Below are positions 44,575 to 54,384 of a stretch of DNA of 56,014 nucleotides, piece after piece. A program made the position numbers and the translations under genes. The notes beneath the pieces are model-generated. The model saw only the letters and a program-made list of their open reading frames with translations, did no database searches and was not told the origin of the DNA. This DNA is from an uncultured bacterium. Its GTDB lineage: Bacteria > Myxococcota_A > Bradymonadia > Bradymonadales > Bradymonadaceae. Position 1 is the stretch's first letter. Each line of letters opens with the position of its first letter. The stretch lies in contig CALJNB010000089.1 in the NCBI GenBank assembly GCA_937981985.1, positions 1 through 56,014 on the forward strand, in the 5' to 3' direction.

Positions 44575-45654
44575 TTACTGGGAAAACTGGCCGACAATTT
44601 CGTCTAAAGATTCGATCTTTGAAACCTCGCAAAAGTTGGAAAGGCCCGACAATATTCTCTGAACAATAAAAGGACCATCATAAATTAGCCCTGTCCAAAG
44701 TTGGGTTAGTGATGCACCGCGCAACATCGCATCCAAAACATCCTGAGCCGTGGTAATTCCCCCAACAGCAATGATTGGAATACTACCTTCGCTTAAACGA
44801 TAAATGCGATCTATCCGATTCAAACACGATTTCCGAAGTGGCGCACCGCTTAGGCCACCCTTTCCAAAATTTTCGATATTTTCCGTTTTCAAGCCCTCGC
44901 GGGAAATAGTGGTATTGGACGCGATAATTCCGTCTAGGGACAAATCCAGAACAACGTCCAACGCGTCATCCAATGCCTCGTCACTTAGATCGGGGGATAT
45001 CTTCACAAAGATCGGTCGACGAAATTTTTGGGAGGAGCGAACCACTAGCAATGCTTTTAATATACTTCGAAGGTGGTCGCCATCTTGGAGTTGCCTCAAA
45101 CCTGGCGTATTCGGAGAACTCACGTTCACAACAAAATAGGAACCAAGATCATATAACTTCGTAAAAGAACTTACATAATCGACCGCAGCATCTTCTAGGG
45201 GCGTAATTTTAGACTTCCCAATATTGATTCCCACCATGGTTTCTGGATTCAATCCATGTAGTCGGGAAACTGCAGCGTCAGAACCGTCGTTGTTAAAACC
45301 CATGCGATTTAAAAGGGCCTTGTCTTTAGGAAGGCGAAACATTCTCGGACGAGGATTTCCGGGTTGGGCATGTTGGGTGATTGTACCCACTTCGATATGG
45401 CTGAAGCCCAGGCTGGCAAGTTGATTGACATGCGAACCCACTTTATCAAAACCAGCAGCTAAGCCGACTGGATGTTCAAACGAAAGGCCCGCAACTTGTG
45501 TATGTAACCTTGCGTCGATTGGCGCCATTTTTTTTCGAAGTGTTCGACGTAAACTCGCCGAACTAAGAAGAGCATCCATACTGCCAAGGGCAAGATGATG
45601 GACGTCTTCTTCATCGAATTGAAATAAAATTTTGCGCAACAATGGGTAGAACAT
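44575..45654 (-). CDS. pyrD: Dihydroorotate dehydrogenase (quinone), class 2
   Basis: Oxidises dihydroorotate to orotate in pyrimidine synthesis, passing electrons to quinones at the membrane. The N-terminal helix pair (MFYPLLRKILFQFDEEDVHHLAL) is the class 2 membrane and quinone module. The barrel has GLAAGFDKVG, EVGTITQHAQPGNPRPRMFRLP, NRMGFNN, and VNVSSPNTPGL with the class 2 catalytic Ser. FMN-binding AVGGITTAQD lies near the C-terminus. 359 aa. Its ATG directly abuts the spoVR stop, so translation is coupled, an odd partner for a pyrimidine gene. Confidence 0.96.
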   Translation of the reverse strand: MFYPLLRKILFQFDEEDVHHLALGSMDALLSSASLRRTLRKKMAPIDARLHTQVAGLSFEHPVGLAAGFDKVGSHVNQLASLGFSHIEVGTITQHAQPGNPRPRMFRLPKDKALLNRMGFNNDGSDAAVSRLHGLNPETMVGINIGKSKITPLEDAAVDYVSSFTKLYDLGSYFVVNVSSPNTPGLRQLQDGDHLRSILKALLVVRSSQKFRRPIFVKISPDLSDEALDDALDVVLDLSLDGIIASNTTISREGLKTENIENFGKGGLSGAPLRKSCLNRIDRIYRLSEGSIPIIAVGGITTAQDVLDAMLRGASLTQLWTGLIYDGPFIVQRILSGLSNFCEVSKIESLDEIVGQFSQ

Positions 45655-47124
45655 TTATAGGGCTTCGTAAGTGATCTTTTCTTCAAGGTACTCTTTACCG
45701 TCATAACTTAAAAGAAGACCCTCGTCCTCAATCAAAGTTTCAAGATTTACGGGACGTTTCCAAACACGGTGAAGTGCTTTTAGAACGCCCTTTGCGTAAT
45801 TTATATCTAATTGGGTTCCTAGAAACTTATGATGTAATAAGAGTTCTGCGCGGTTACGAAAATTCCCGTCGCGTACATAAATAAAGGGACTACCAGAATT
45901 GGTAAGTTGATTAAGCATTTGTTCTTTAATCTTTTTAAATTCTTTGCTCTGAATCTCCCAATCAGATGTTTTTTCGTTGTATCCGAAGGTATACATTTTT
46001 GCCCTACGGACGAACTCGGGAGTTAGAAACTCGTCTATAAAAGAGACATCGTTGTACAGTTTACGAACTTCAAATATCTTATCACGACCCAAACCCAAGT
46101 TTTTATCCCAGTCCTCGCGTTCATCCATCGAGTCGCATTCAGACCATTCACGACCGAACTTTCCCTTATTCCATCGGTCTTCAATGTCCTGATACAGCTC
46201 GACACCTAATTTATAGGGATTGAGTTGTCCGTTTGCAGTTGCAAGGACACCCGAATGAATATCAGCGAAATCGATAGCTTCGGAGAGGTCGAGCACCTTG
46301 GTGGTCAGCATTTTTTCATGCCAATACGATGCCCAACCTTCGTTCATAATTTTGGTTTGTCGTTGAGGCGCGAAGTAATATGCCTCGTCTCTTATCATCG
46401 ATAAAATATCAGACTCCCAATCTTCCAGCGGTGCGTAATGAATCAAAAACTGCATTATGTCGCGTGCGGGTTCAGCGGGAAAGCGTCTAGACTTTGCTTC
46501 TTGTTCCAACATTTTTTCTTTTTGACGATTTAAATAATCCTCAGGATTAATGAAATCTTCCATGTATTCTTTGGCGTCCATCTTGGCGACGCCCGGCTCG
46601 TTCTTTTGTTCGGCAGATCGTTCGATAAAAGGACTGTGAAAATCAATGAGGTTCTCCAAAGAAAGACAAGTGTCGATATAGTCCTCCACTATCTCAATGC
46701 CTTTTCTATCAACGTAGCGACGGACCTTAGTGGCGTGGTTGGCCATTTGATCCATCATCTTTCGGTTCGTTTTCGAAAACCAATAATTATTCTTAAAGAA
46801 ATCAACATGCGCATACACATGAGCGATCACTGTTTTTTGATCGACGAGATTATTTCCTTCAAGGAGATATGCTGTCGAAGGATCGTTGTTGATCACCATC
46901 TCGTAAATTTTAGACAGTCCATATTCTGCGGATTTGGAAAGTTGTTCGTATTCCATTCCAAAACGCCAGTGAGGATAACGCGTCGGAAATCCCCCAAACG
47001 CCGCAATTTCGTTGATCTGTCGGTAGTCCACTACTTCAAAAATAGTTTCGAAAAAATCTAACCCATAATCAATGGCGACTTCTCGAATGAACTCCTGAAT
47101 ATCTCGCAGATGTTTTGGTAACAT
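45655..47124 (-). CDS. SpoVR-family protein
   Basis: 489 aa. Matches SpoVR/YcgB along its length: [73 protein letters not shown] and [26 protein letters not shown], with several His and Glu in motifs that look metal-binding. Role in sporulation or stress is known only in outline. It follows the DUF444 gene by three bases, the usual partnership; the third usual partner, the PrkA kinase, is not in the window. Confidence 0.93.
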   Translation of the reverse strand: MLPKHLRDIQEFIREVAIDYGLDFFETIFEVVDYRQINEIAAFGGFPTRYPHWRFGMEYEQLSKSAEYGLSKIYEMVINNDPSTAYLLEGNNLVDQKTVIAHVYAHVDFFKNNYWFSKTNRKMMDQMANHATKVRRYVDRKGIEIVEDYIDTCLSLENLIDFHSPFIERSAEQKNEPGVAKMDAKEYMEDFINPEDYLNRQKEKMLEQEAKSRRFPAEPARDIMQFLIHYAPLEDWESDILSMIRDEAYYFAPQRQTKIMNEGWASYWHEKMLTTKVLDLSEAIDFADIHSGVLATANGQLNPYKLGVELYQDIEDRWNKGKFGREWSECDSMDEREDWDKNLGLGRDKIFEVRKLYNDVSFIDEFLTPEFVRRAKMYTFGYNEKTSDWEIQSKEFKKIKEQMLNQLTNSGSPFIYVRDGNFRNRAELLLHHKFLGTQLDINYAKGVLKALHRVWKRPVNLETLIEDEGLLLSYDGKEYLEEKITYEAL

Positions 47125-47127
47125 AAC

Positions 47128-48246
47128 TTACAGTCCCTTCCCGAGAAACTCCTTAATAGAATCGTAAATCGCGTCACGATCTTTTATCTCCGACAGAACA
47201 ACTTCTTCTGTGCCTTCAAACGCTTCGCGAAGGTCCTTTATAAATTGACCCGATCCGTAAGGTGATTCCACTTGCCCATAACAGAACATATTCGAGCGCG
47301 GGATAATACCGTCGCGTAAAATCGACATACACTGCGTCGTATCGTCCGATGACCAGTTATCACCATCGGAAAAATGGAATGGGTACACATTCCAATCCTC
47401 TAAGGGATAATCTTCTTCTATAATGTTGAGCGCTAATTTATAGGCGCTTGAAATCATCGTTCCACCCGACTCTCGGGTATGGAAAAAGGTCTCACGATCC
47501 ACTTCGCGCGCCGAGGCATCATGAATGATAAAACGAGATTCCAAACCCTTATATTGACTCTGCAACCACGTATCCAACCAAAACGATTCGATCCGAACAA
47601 TTTCTTTTTGTTCCTCACCCATCGATCCGGAAACATCCATCATATAAATAATGACCGCATTCGATTGCGGAAGAGATGTTTCTTTATACGAACGAAATCG
47701 CTTATCTTCGCGAATCGGAATGATGATCGGATTATCAGGGTCGTAAGAATCCAGAGAAATTTGACGTTTCAACGCTTCTTTATAGGTCCTTTTAAAATGG
47801 CGTAACGATTCGGGTCCGATGGTACGAATACCGGTATACTTCTCACGAATGGTTTCTAAGCGTTTTGTGCCCCTCGGTTCAATCCTTGGAAGTTCAAGCT
47901 CTTCTCCCATCAGTTCGGCGAGTTCCTCCATTGAAACATCGACTTCGAGACTGTGTTCGCCTTCTTGATTTCCAGCCGGGCCTTGTCCGCCTTGACCTTC
48001 CTCTCCCTCGCCGCCCATCGAATCACCAACCTCTCCATCACCCTGGCCGGTGCCACCGGACTCTTTCGAGCCATACTTAAAGCGCGGTATATCGATACGA
48101 GGGATAGGAATTTTTACGATCTTTTTCCCTTGTTTACCGGTGAGTTCTCCTTGAGTCATATACTCACGAAGATTTTGTTTGATTTTACCACGCACAATCT
48201 GCTTAAAGCGTCGGTGATCTTGATTAATTTTATTATGTTTAGTCAT
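47128..48246 (-). CDS. DUF444 (YeaH/YhbH-like) VWA-domain protein
   Basis: 372 aa. Basic N-terminus ([20 protein letters not shown]), a Gly/Glu/Gln-rich linker (about 62-97), then a von Willebrand A-type fold with MIDAS motif DVSGSMG at 204-210, IIHDASA and [10 protein letters not shown]. These proteins pair with PrkA and SpoVR in stress and stationary-phase operons. First gene of the DUF444-spoVR-pyrD unit. No clear promoter was picked in the gap to its right. Confidence 0.93.
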   Translation of the reverse strand: MTKHNKINQDHRRFKQIVRGKIKQNLREYMTQGELTGKQGKKIVKIPIPRIDIPRFKYGSKESGGTGQGDGEVGDSMGGEGEEGQGGQGPAGNQEGEHSLEVDVSMEELAELMGEELELPRIEPRGTKRLETIREKYTGIRTIGPESLRHFKRTYKEALKRQISLDSYDPDNPIIIPIREDKRFRSYKETSLPQSNAVIIYMMDVSGSMGEEQKEIVRIESFWLDTWLQSQYKGLESRFIIHDASAREVDRETFFHTRESGGTMISSAYKLALNIIEEDYPLEDWNVYPFHFSDGDNWSSDDTTQCMSILRDGIIPRSNMFCYGQVESPYGSGQFIKDLREAFEGTEEVVLSEIKDRDAIYDSIKEFLGKGL

Positions 48247-48652
48247 TTGATTAAATTGTACGCTCCCAAGACTTTTGCTTCAAGACGAATAAACACACTT
48301 AGCAAAAAACACTAAGCTATTTGAACTTCGTTCTAAACCGAGTCAAATCCGTCTATAAATAAGAGCTAAATACGCTAAGGGAAGAAAACCTTAGGAAATC
48401 GACCAACGAGGAATACTCCAATGAGTATAGCTGCTCCGAGCAAGGTATTCTGACTTCCAAAGCTTTTGAACAATATATTCTTCTGATCAATCGTTCGCGC
48501 TATTCGATGGGCACGGTCTATCGTTATCTGAGAGAATAGGTGATCAATAAGCCCGAAAGTTTGGGTGGCCGACACTAAATGCAACGCCGGAAATAAGTTT
48601 CGGCAAGATCCAAAGCTGGTTAAATGAAGGAGAAAAAGAAGAGTCAGGTACC
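48247..48652. other. Intergenic stretch, no gene supported
   Basis: About 400 bases between the TonB-dependent receptor stop and the DUF444 start. A short minus frame (48375-48584, hydrophobic C-terminal half) lacks a good start. Small inverted repeats CTTAG...CTAAG (about 48297-48315) and CTAAGG...CCTTAG (about 48376-48395) could be regulatory or end the TonB operon. prkA, expected next to DUF444, is absent here. Confidence 0.45.
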
Positions 48653-51600
48653 CTAAAAGCTCTTACTCAAAGATAGCGAGAATCCAATTCCCTTTCGGTA
48701 GGAAGAAGTTTCAAAATCGCCTTGTTCAAAAACAGTTTTTGCGTTCAAGCCATTTTTAAGTTTCGCGCCCAAGCTTAAACCCGCACCAAGACTTTGCTTA
48801 ACCACAACGTCGAGTCCAGCCCCTGGAACTTCAAAAATATCAGGAGCTCCCAACGCGCCAACCTCCGAAATACGAGGTCCAACCAGATTGAATAGAACCG
48901 ATACTTGAGTCCCCAAATCTGCATTTGTATAGCCCAATTGCGCGTTTGCAACGTAGGGCGACTGTCCCTGAAGCGCGCGTTCAGAAGACGTCTGAATCCC
49001 AGCATCGGGATCGATACTAACGCGTGAGTAAATCAAGCCAAGATTAGCGCTGAAATTAAAATCGCGCAGAGCCTCCGAGACAAATCCAAACCCGGTTCGG
49101 ACTTCAAGTTCAAAACCAATGTTGGTCGCCGACTCCGCATTTGCGAAAGTTTTAAGTTGCTGTGCTCCGGGAACCAAGACTGATTCAATCGGTTCATTAA
49201 ACCCTTTATAAAACCCACCTATCGAGGCGAACTCACTTTCAGAAAAATACCACTCTAAACGCAAATCAGAATGAATAATAGTGGCTCGATTAAGATCAGG
49301 GTTTCCCTGCACCGCAAGACCGCCAGTCACATCATTAAATAGCTGAGGAGATAGCTCTCTGAAGTCCGGGCGAGAAACATTTCGAGACGCACTGGCACGA
49401 ACGATAACTTCTTTTGTCGGAGACCAGTTCACACCAAGATGAGGCATAAAGTCGGAGGTTGTTAAGTTGGCTGATACTTCGTTTTGATTTACTGAAAAAA
49501 GCTCAAAGGTTTCAACGGACTGGTCACTGTGTTCAAAACGCACACCTAACGTTGCGTTCAGGATTTCTGAGAACAAGAGATCAGTCTTCAAAAAAGCGGC
49601 CCCAATATAGTGCGATGCCCGGTAATTATCTGTAGGCCGCGTTATCTCAGTAAAACGGAGACTGTCGCCAATTTGGTCGGGAGAAAAAATGACTTCGGGC
49701 GATTGTTGAAAGAGGAGAGGATCGGTTGTGTCTCCAAAATATTTGTAGCGTCGGGTATCGACCTCACGATTTTTCGCCATTGCAGAAAGACCCGCTTGAG
49801 AATCTAACTTGATGCCACTGATATTAAATATCTGTTCTAATGAAACCTGGCCACTATGAGCGTTATCAGTCAATGACGAAAACACACGAGAATTCCCCTC
49901 CGGACGATCGGATAACTGAAAGGGTCCAGACGGTCTTTTATCATAACGGGTTTCGCGACGATCGGGTTCAGATCGGGCGGCTTGAGAAAAAGCGTAGTTC
50001 CAGTCTAGACGGGTCGCGTCTTCAATGATTTGATGTTCGCCTTCTATCTGTTGAAAGAATAGTTGTCGTTCCAACCAACGAAAGCGGGTCACCCGAATTT
50101 GTGCATCAACGTCGCGATTAAAACCTGAGTATTGACGATCTTCTCCATCGCTAACCCGATCAAGAATCGTTGTTAACTTTATCTTATGAAGGTCTTTATA
50201 ATTCCAACCTGTGGTAAAAATTCCGCCCAAGACGATATTATGAACGGTTTCATCGAATACATATTTATTTGACGCTTCGAGTTTTCCGCCAGAGCTTACA
50301 ACGTAATAATTTTGTTCGCGTTGTACTTTTTTCCAATCGTTATCGTAAACAAATCCAAGTCGAAAACCACTTTGGCCACCAAGGAAATCGAAAGGGACCC
50401 CGATAGAAGCATTTAGACCAAGATTCGGTGGTAACGTCCTACTGTCTAATTTCCACGAATTCGATAACGACTCACCGTATGATTCCAATTCGTCGGCAGT
50501 ATAACCACCGTTTCCAAAACGATCGCCTTCTTTGAGCGGAGAACGTTGCGATGCATCTTGAACTTCATCAGGCAAAGAACGTGTGCCATCATCAAATCCC
50601 AAAAAGTCAAAGTCGCCTGTGGCGCTTGAAAGACCTTCTCGAAAAGTGGTCTCTGTATTTCCACCTAAGGAAATTCCAAGCTTCGCTTCAAAAAGTTTAG
50701 GAACATCTTGAGTACGTAAGACCACAGTTCCCCCGCCAAACGCACCCGGCATATCTGCCGTATAACTTTTTTGGACCAAAACCGAGGCCAACATATCTGC
50801 TGGAAAAAGATCCAAAGGCACGACACGCTTTTCAGGTTCTGGCGAAGGCAAATTTGCGTTTCCCATCAGCGTCATAGAATAACGATCGCCAAGTCCACGA
50901 ACATAAACGAATTTACCGCCGACGACGGTAATTCCGGTAACTCGAGACAATGCATCTGCCGCGTTTGAAGAACCGTTCTTTTTCATTTCATCGGCGCCTA
51001 ATACTTCGGCGACTTTATTTGATTTTCGGCGTTCGGCCAAAGTATCTCTTGCGCTACCTTCTATACGAGGTGCGGTAACTGTAAAATCTTCCAACGCAAC
51101 TGAAACGGGTGTTAATGAAACCACGCGTTCGATAACTTTTTCACTAACAATACTGAGGTCTTGAACACTCTGCGAAGAAAAGTCTGGATGAACGACCGAG
51201 ACGTCAACTCCCCCTGGAGGAAGTGAAAGCGAAGCCTCCCCTTTTGCATTCGTTGTTTCTTCTAAGTCTGTCCCACGGACAAAAATCTTGGCGCCAACAA
51301 TTTTCTTTTGTGAATCCAAAGCTTGTACGCGAATCAGGAGAGTACCATTTGCCAATACCTTTTTCTCTACCTTCGTTACTTCTTTGACCGGGACCCCACC
51401 TTCGATGGCAATTTCAATCGACGCCCCAACGGTCACCAGAATCTCGACTTCATCGTTGGAGAGTACAAAGGTTTTGCTTTGTCTCTTCTCGGTATCTGAA
51501 ATCGTTATTTCACATTGGCCTGGAATACCTTGAAACCAAACCGCGCCATTGGCTGTCGTTTTGGTTTCTTCCTTTTCACCGCATGTTAGAACCACCGATG

Positions 51601-51730
51601 TGGGTTCTCGAAGTGTTCCATCAGCGTTGAACACAACGACATGAATTTTGTCCGTTTCGGCAAATCCGTTGAAAGACAATAATATGGTAAAAGCGAATAC
51701 AAATATTCTAAAAATTTTCAATTGAGGCAC
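48653..51730 (-). CDS. TonB-dependent outer-membrane receptor
   Basis: 1025 aa. Signal peptide (IFVFAFTILLSFNGFA) is followed by two carboxypeptidase-regulatory-like beta domains (about 27-105 and 108-195), a plug (ADALSRVTGITVV, FVYVRGLGDRYS, PGAFGGGTVVLRT) and a long beta-barrel ending in Phe (SLSLSKSF). The plug type is that of large receptors using carboxypeptidase-like N-domains. Substrate unknown. It starts at GTG 51730 overlapping the TPR gene by 13 bases; a TTG at 51721 that overlaps the stop as TTGA is equally possible. Last gene of the TonB operon. Confidence 0.94.
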   Translation of the reverse strand: MPQLKIFRIFVFAFTILLSFNGFAETDKIHVVVFNADGTLREPTSVVLTCGEKEETKTTANGAVWFQGIPGQCEITISDTEKRQSKTFVLSNDEVEILVTVGASIEIAIEGGVPVKEVTKVEKKVLANGTLLIRVQALDSQKKIVGAKIFVRGTDLEETTNAKGEASLSLPPGGVDVSVVHPDFSSQSVQDLSIVSEKVIERVVSLTPVSVALEDFTVTAPRIEGSARDTLAERRKSNKVAEVLGADEMKKNGSSNAADALSRVTGITVVGGKFVYVRGLGDRYSMTLMGNANLPSPEPEKRVVPLDLFPADMLASVLVQKSYTADMPGAFGGGTVVLRTQDVPKLFEAKLGISLGGNTETTFREGLSSATGDFDFLGFDDGTRSLPDEVQDASQRSPLKEGDRFGNGGYTADELESYGESLSNSWKLDSRTLPPNLGLNASIGVPFDFLGGQSGFRLGFVYDNDWKKVQREQNYYVVSSGGKLEASNKYVFDETVHNIVLGGIFTTGWNYKDLHKIKLTTILDRVSDGEDRQYSGFNRDVDAQIRVTRFRWLERQLFFQQIEGEHQIIEDATRLDWNYAFSQAARSEPDRRETRYDKRPSGPFQLSDRPEGNSRVFSSLTDNAHSGQVSLEQIFNISGIKLDSQAGLSAMAKNREVDTRRYKYFGDTTDPLLFQQSPEVIFSPDQIGDSLRFTEITRPTDNYRASHYIGAAFLKTDLLFSEILNATLGVRFEHSDQSVETFELFSVNQNEVSANLTTSDFMPHLGVNWSPTKEVIVRASASRNVSRPDFRELSPQLFNDVTGGLAVQGNPDLNRATIIHSDLRLEWYFSESEFASIGGFYKGFNEPIESVLVPGAQQLKTFANAESATNIGFELEVRTGFGFVSEALRDFNFSANLGLIYSRVSIDPDAGIQTSSERALQGQSPYVANAQLGYTNADLGTQVSVLFNLVGPRISEVGALGAPDIFEVPGAGLDVVVKQSLGAGLSLGAKLKNGLNAKTVFEQGDFETSSYRKGIGFSLSLSKSF

Positions 51731-52878
51731 GTCTCATTTTTCTGACAACGAATAATAATTTCACGTAGCTTGGTAGCAGAATCAAAATAGTTGGAATCTT
51801 TAATTCCTTTAAGCGTTACCAATGAAGCTCTTAGATCTGCGGTTTGGAATTGCGCATACGCAACCGCGTATCGAAGTGCATCGTCCTCAAGAACTTTAAG
51901 CCTTTTCAGACGCGGGTATAGCGCCGATATTTTTTCGTATTGTCCTAAATCAACTAAAATCGCAACACGCTGGCGGAGCTTAGATTTCTGCTCTTGGACC
52001 AAACCGTTTTGGTACATTGCTTGAGACATTTTTCCGGCTTTAATATACATTTCAGCAGATTCTATCCGAAATTTGTCATCATCCTCGGCAGCTATAGACA
52101 ATAGCTCAGCCGCAGCCAGATACTTGCCGTCTTGTGCATAACAATAAGCCAGTAGAGCACTCATTTTTGTATTTCCCTTCTCCGGAAATCTAATTCGAGC
52201 ACCTTCTAGAAATAAAATCGCTCCTTTGAGCGCGCCTCCTTTTCGCAATCCTTCGCCAAGTGCCAAAGCATCTTCAGCCGTCGCTTTAGGGTGCTTCATT
52301 AACTTCTCTGCAGCCTGTGCGGCGGAGGAAAAAAGCCCTAGTTCCAGTAAGAACTGAACTTTGATGCGCACAAAACGAATATCATCGGGAAGATATTTTT
52401 CTGCTGAATTGATGGAGGTCCAGGCCTCCTCGTTTCTTTTCAATTTTGTAAGGCTGTCAATTTTTAGCAGCCAAATACCCGGGTTTTTATTGGCAGCGGG
52501 CCCCACCTTTTCTACATTTCGAAGTGCGGCACTATACTGTCCATCACCGTAAAGTGCTTGAGCGTAATATTCGAAGTACACCGGAGTGTCCGCTTTTTTT
52601 TCACTTCCCTCAATTAACAATTTAAAGTGCTTAATCGCTGATTTCCAATCCTGAGTATTGAGATCAACAAGTCCGCTTACGAGATGGAAATTCTGTTTAT
52701 CCAGATTTTTGTCTTCTAGGTTAACACTCTTTAACGCCAACTTTGCACGGTCAAAATGTCCATCTGCTGCTAGAGTCGTTGCCAAGGCGAGATGATCGAC
52801 TTCGTCTTGGGCAAAGACGACTTGCGCGGAGCCGAACATACATACAAGAAGTAATACTATTAAATTTGATATTTTCAT
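51718..52878 (-). CDS. Periplasmic TPR-repeat protein
   Basis: 386 aa. Signal peptide LIVLLLVCMFGSAQVVFA then helical tetratricopeptide-like repeats over most of the length (ALATTLAADGHFDRAKLALK, HFKLLIEGSE, YAQALYGDGQYSAALRNVEK, ALLAYCYAQDGKYLAAAELL). Proteins like this regularly sit in DUF3450/ExbB/TonB operons, probably as scaffolds. Four-base overlap with tonB upstream. Two cysteines near the end (CQKNETC) could form a disulfide. Confidence 0.9.
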   Translation of the reverse strand: MKISNLIVLLLVCMFGSAQVVFAQDEVDHLALATTLAADGHFDRAKLALKSVNLEDKNLDKQNFHLVSGLVDLNTQDWKSAIKHFKLLIEGSEKKADTPVYFEYYAQALYGDGQYSAALRNVEKVGPAANKNPGIWLLKIDSLTKLKRNEEAWTSINSAEKYLPDDIRFVRIKVQFLLELGLFSSAAQAAEKLMKHPKATAEDALALGEGLRKGGALKGAILFLEGARIRFPEKGNTKMSALLAYCYAQDGKYLAAAELLSIAAEDDDKFRIESAEMYIKAGKMSQAMYQNGLVQEQKSKLRQRVAILVDLGQYEKISALYPRLKRLKVLEDDALRYAVAYAQFQTADLRASLVTLKGIKDSNYFDSATKLREIIIRCQKNETCLN

Positions 52879-53498
52879 TTAAGTTTAAATCTTAAGGTTT
52901 GAGTTGCCCAAACTTTGACGGGAGAACCTTGGTATAAAGCAGATTGAAAGGTCCATTGTTTGACTGCTGTTCGCGCGGCCTCATCAAAAGTACCAGATGG
53001 ACGCGATTCAATAATCTTGATTCGACTTACACGCCCGCTTTCATCAACTAACAAATTCATCTTCACAAAACCTTCAACTCCGTTTGCTCGGGCGCGTTTG
53101 GGATATGAAGCCGAAACCCTATGCATCGGTTTAGGCTTAGAATCCACGGCGTCTTCGGTCATTACTGAGGCACGAGGCATTGCCTTAAGTGCATTCTCGC
53201 TAACGGGAAGTGCTCCAATGTTCATATTCAGACCTAAATCCAATCCTCCCATTTTCATGTTTAAAAGGGGGGTTGGTGGAGGCGGCGAATTGCGCGCTTT
53301 CATCTTTTTATTGCGACGGGTTTTCTGCTTCCGCTTTTTCTTTTTCTTTGGAGCCTTTCTATCAAAAGCGACCTGAACTCTTGGGGCAACTTTTTCGGGT
53401 TCGAATTCTTGAGAATTCATTGCAACAAGAACACCAATAGTCGAACCCGTACCCAGAAGCATGACTAAAAAGGCCACCAGATGCATCTTCAGCTTCAT
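52875..53498 (-). CDS. tonB: TonB energy-transducing protein
   Basis: 207 aa. N-terminal membrane anchor (HLVAFLVMLLGTGSTIGVLVAM), then a very basic and Pro-rich section (APKKKKKRKQKTRRNKK, SPPPPTPL), a Met/Leu-rich middle, and a TonB C-terminal domain (about 125-207: YPKRARANGVEGFVKMNLL, then RIKIIESRPSGTFDEAA and VKQWTF). The proline stretch is shorter than in E. coli TonB. Overlaps exbD and the TPR gene by four bases each. Carries proton-motive energy to the receptor encoded downstream. Confidence 0.92.
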   Translation of the reverse strand: MKLKMHLVAFLVMLLGTGSTIGVLVAMNSQEFEPEKVAPRVQVAFDRKAPKKKKKRKQKTRRNKKMKARNSPPPPTPLLNMKMGGLDLGLNMNIGALPVSENALKAMPRASVMTEDAVDSKPKPMHRVSASYPKRARANGVEGFVKMNLLVDESGRVSRIKIIESRPSGTFDEAARTAVKQWTFQSALYQGSPVKVWATQTLRFKLK

Positions 53499-53896
53499 CC
53501 TCCAACCTCTTGTTCTGTCGCGACAGCTACATCACCAACGCCGGCCAAGCGGCACTGATCAACGACCTCGACGAGGCGTTCTGCAACGACACGTCGGTCG
53601 ACAATAACGAGGACTCCCGAAGAACTACCGCTAGATAATTCTCGTACCCGAGATTGTAACATCCAAGACTTTACGCCCACGCCATCTACAAAAATTGCAC
53701 CTGCGGAATCGACAAACACTCGAATAGCCTTACTCGATGCTCTCACAGCACTCGCAGCTGACGGGCGTTGCAAATCAAGTTTCATATCCTTGACGAAGGT
53801 CGTAGAAACCATGAAGAAAATGAGAAGAATAAAGACCATATCAATGAGCGGAGAAATATCTATATTTTCTTCAGCTTGTCGCTTACGACGTCTCAT
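53495..53896 (-). CDS. exbD: ExbD/TolR biopolymer transport protein
   Basis: 133 aa from ATG 53896 (MRRRKRQ), preceded by AGG and overlapping the exbB stop as ATGA; a start at 53917 is less likely. A basic tail, then one membrane helix carrying the proton-path Asp D19 in SPLIDMVFILLIFFM, then a periplasmic domain with IRVFVDSAGAIFVDG and LVIVDRRVVAERLVEVVDQCR. Partner of ExbB in the TonB motor. Confidence 0.94.
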   Translation of the reverse strand: MRRRKRQAEENIDISPLIDMVFILLIFFMVSTTFVKDMKLDLQRPSAASAVRASSKAIRVFVDSAGAIFVDGVGVKSWMLQSRVRELSSGSSSGVLVIVDRRVVAERLVEVVDQCRLAGVGDVAVATEQEVGG

Positions 53897-54384
53897 CGTA
53901 CACCTACCTTTGACCATCTGTTGAGTTTTTCTTTTAAGGAAGTCGCGCGACGGTCAAGAAGTCGCCCGACTAACATTCCCGGAATAGCGACTGAAAGTCC
54001 CATTTGAGTTGTAATCAACGCCTGGGAAATCCCGCCGGCAATACCGCCCGATTGACTATGCAAGGTCATGTCTCCCAAAGCATCAAATGTTTCGATCATT
54101 CCATCTACCGTTCCGAGCAAACCTGCCAAGGGCGCACAAATAACTATCGCTCGAATCCAACCGGCATAACGGTCCAGATCGAGTTCTACTTTACGAATTG
54201 TTATCTGGGGATCAGCGCCGTCTTTCATGGCAAGAATCGCGACTTCAGCCGGACCACCGGAACGGAGTGTCATCAGACGGAGTCCTATTGTGTACCACAG
54301 AATCAACGCCGCGATACAAAGTGGGGCCATAATAAAAAGACCACCGTCGTTAATCAAGTCTGTAAAAGCTTGAAAGTCGATCAA
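53893..54384 (-). CDS. exbB: ExbB/TolQ/MotA-family proton channel protein
   Basis: 163 aa. Three hydrophobic segments; the ExbB core AGLLGTVDGMIETFDALG and SGGIAGGISQALITTQMGLSVAIPGML carries the conserved Gly/Thr residues of the channel helices. Shorter than E. coli ExbB (about 244 aa) because the long cytoplasmic loop is reduced, as is usual in DUF3450-linked operons. Four-base overlaps with both neighbours. The upstream gene encodes a longer version of the same core. Confidence 0.94.
   Translation of the reverse strand: MIDFQAFTDLINDGGLFIMAPLCIAALILWYTIGLRLMTLRSGGPAEVAILAMKDGADPQITIRKVELDLDRYAGWIRAIVICAPLAGLLGTVDGMIETFDALGDMTLHSQSGGIAGGISQALITTQMGLSVAIPGMLVGRLLDRRATSLKEKLNRWSKVGVR

Noticed and set aside
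48375-48584. Possible small membrane protein
   Set aside because: TTG start without ribosome binding site, no recognisable family, and short; left as intergenic.
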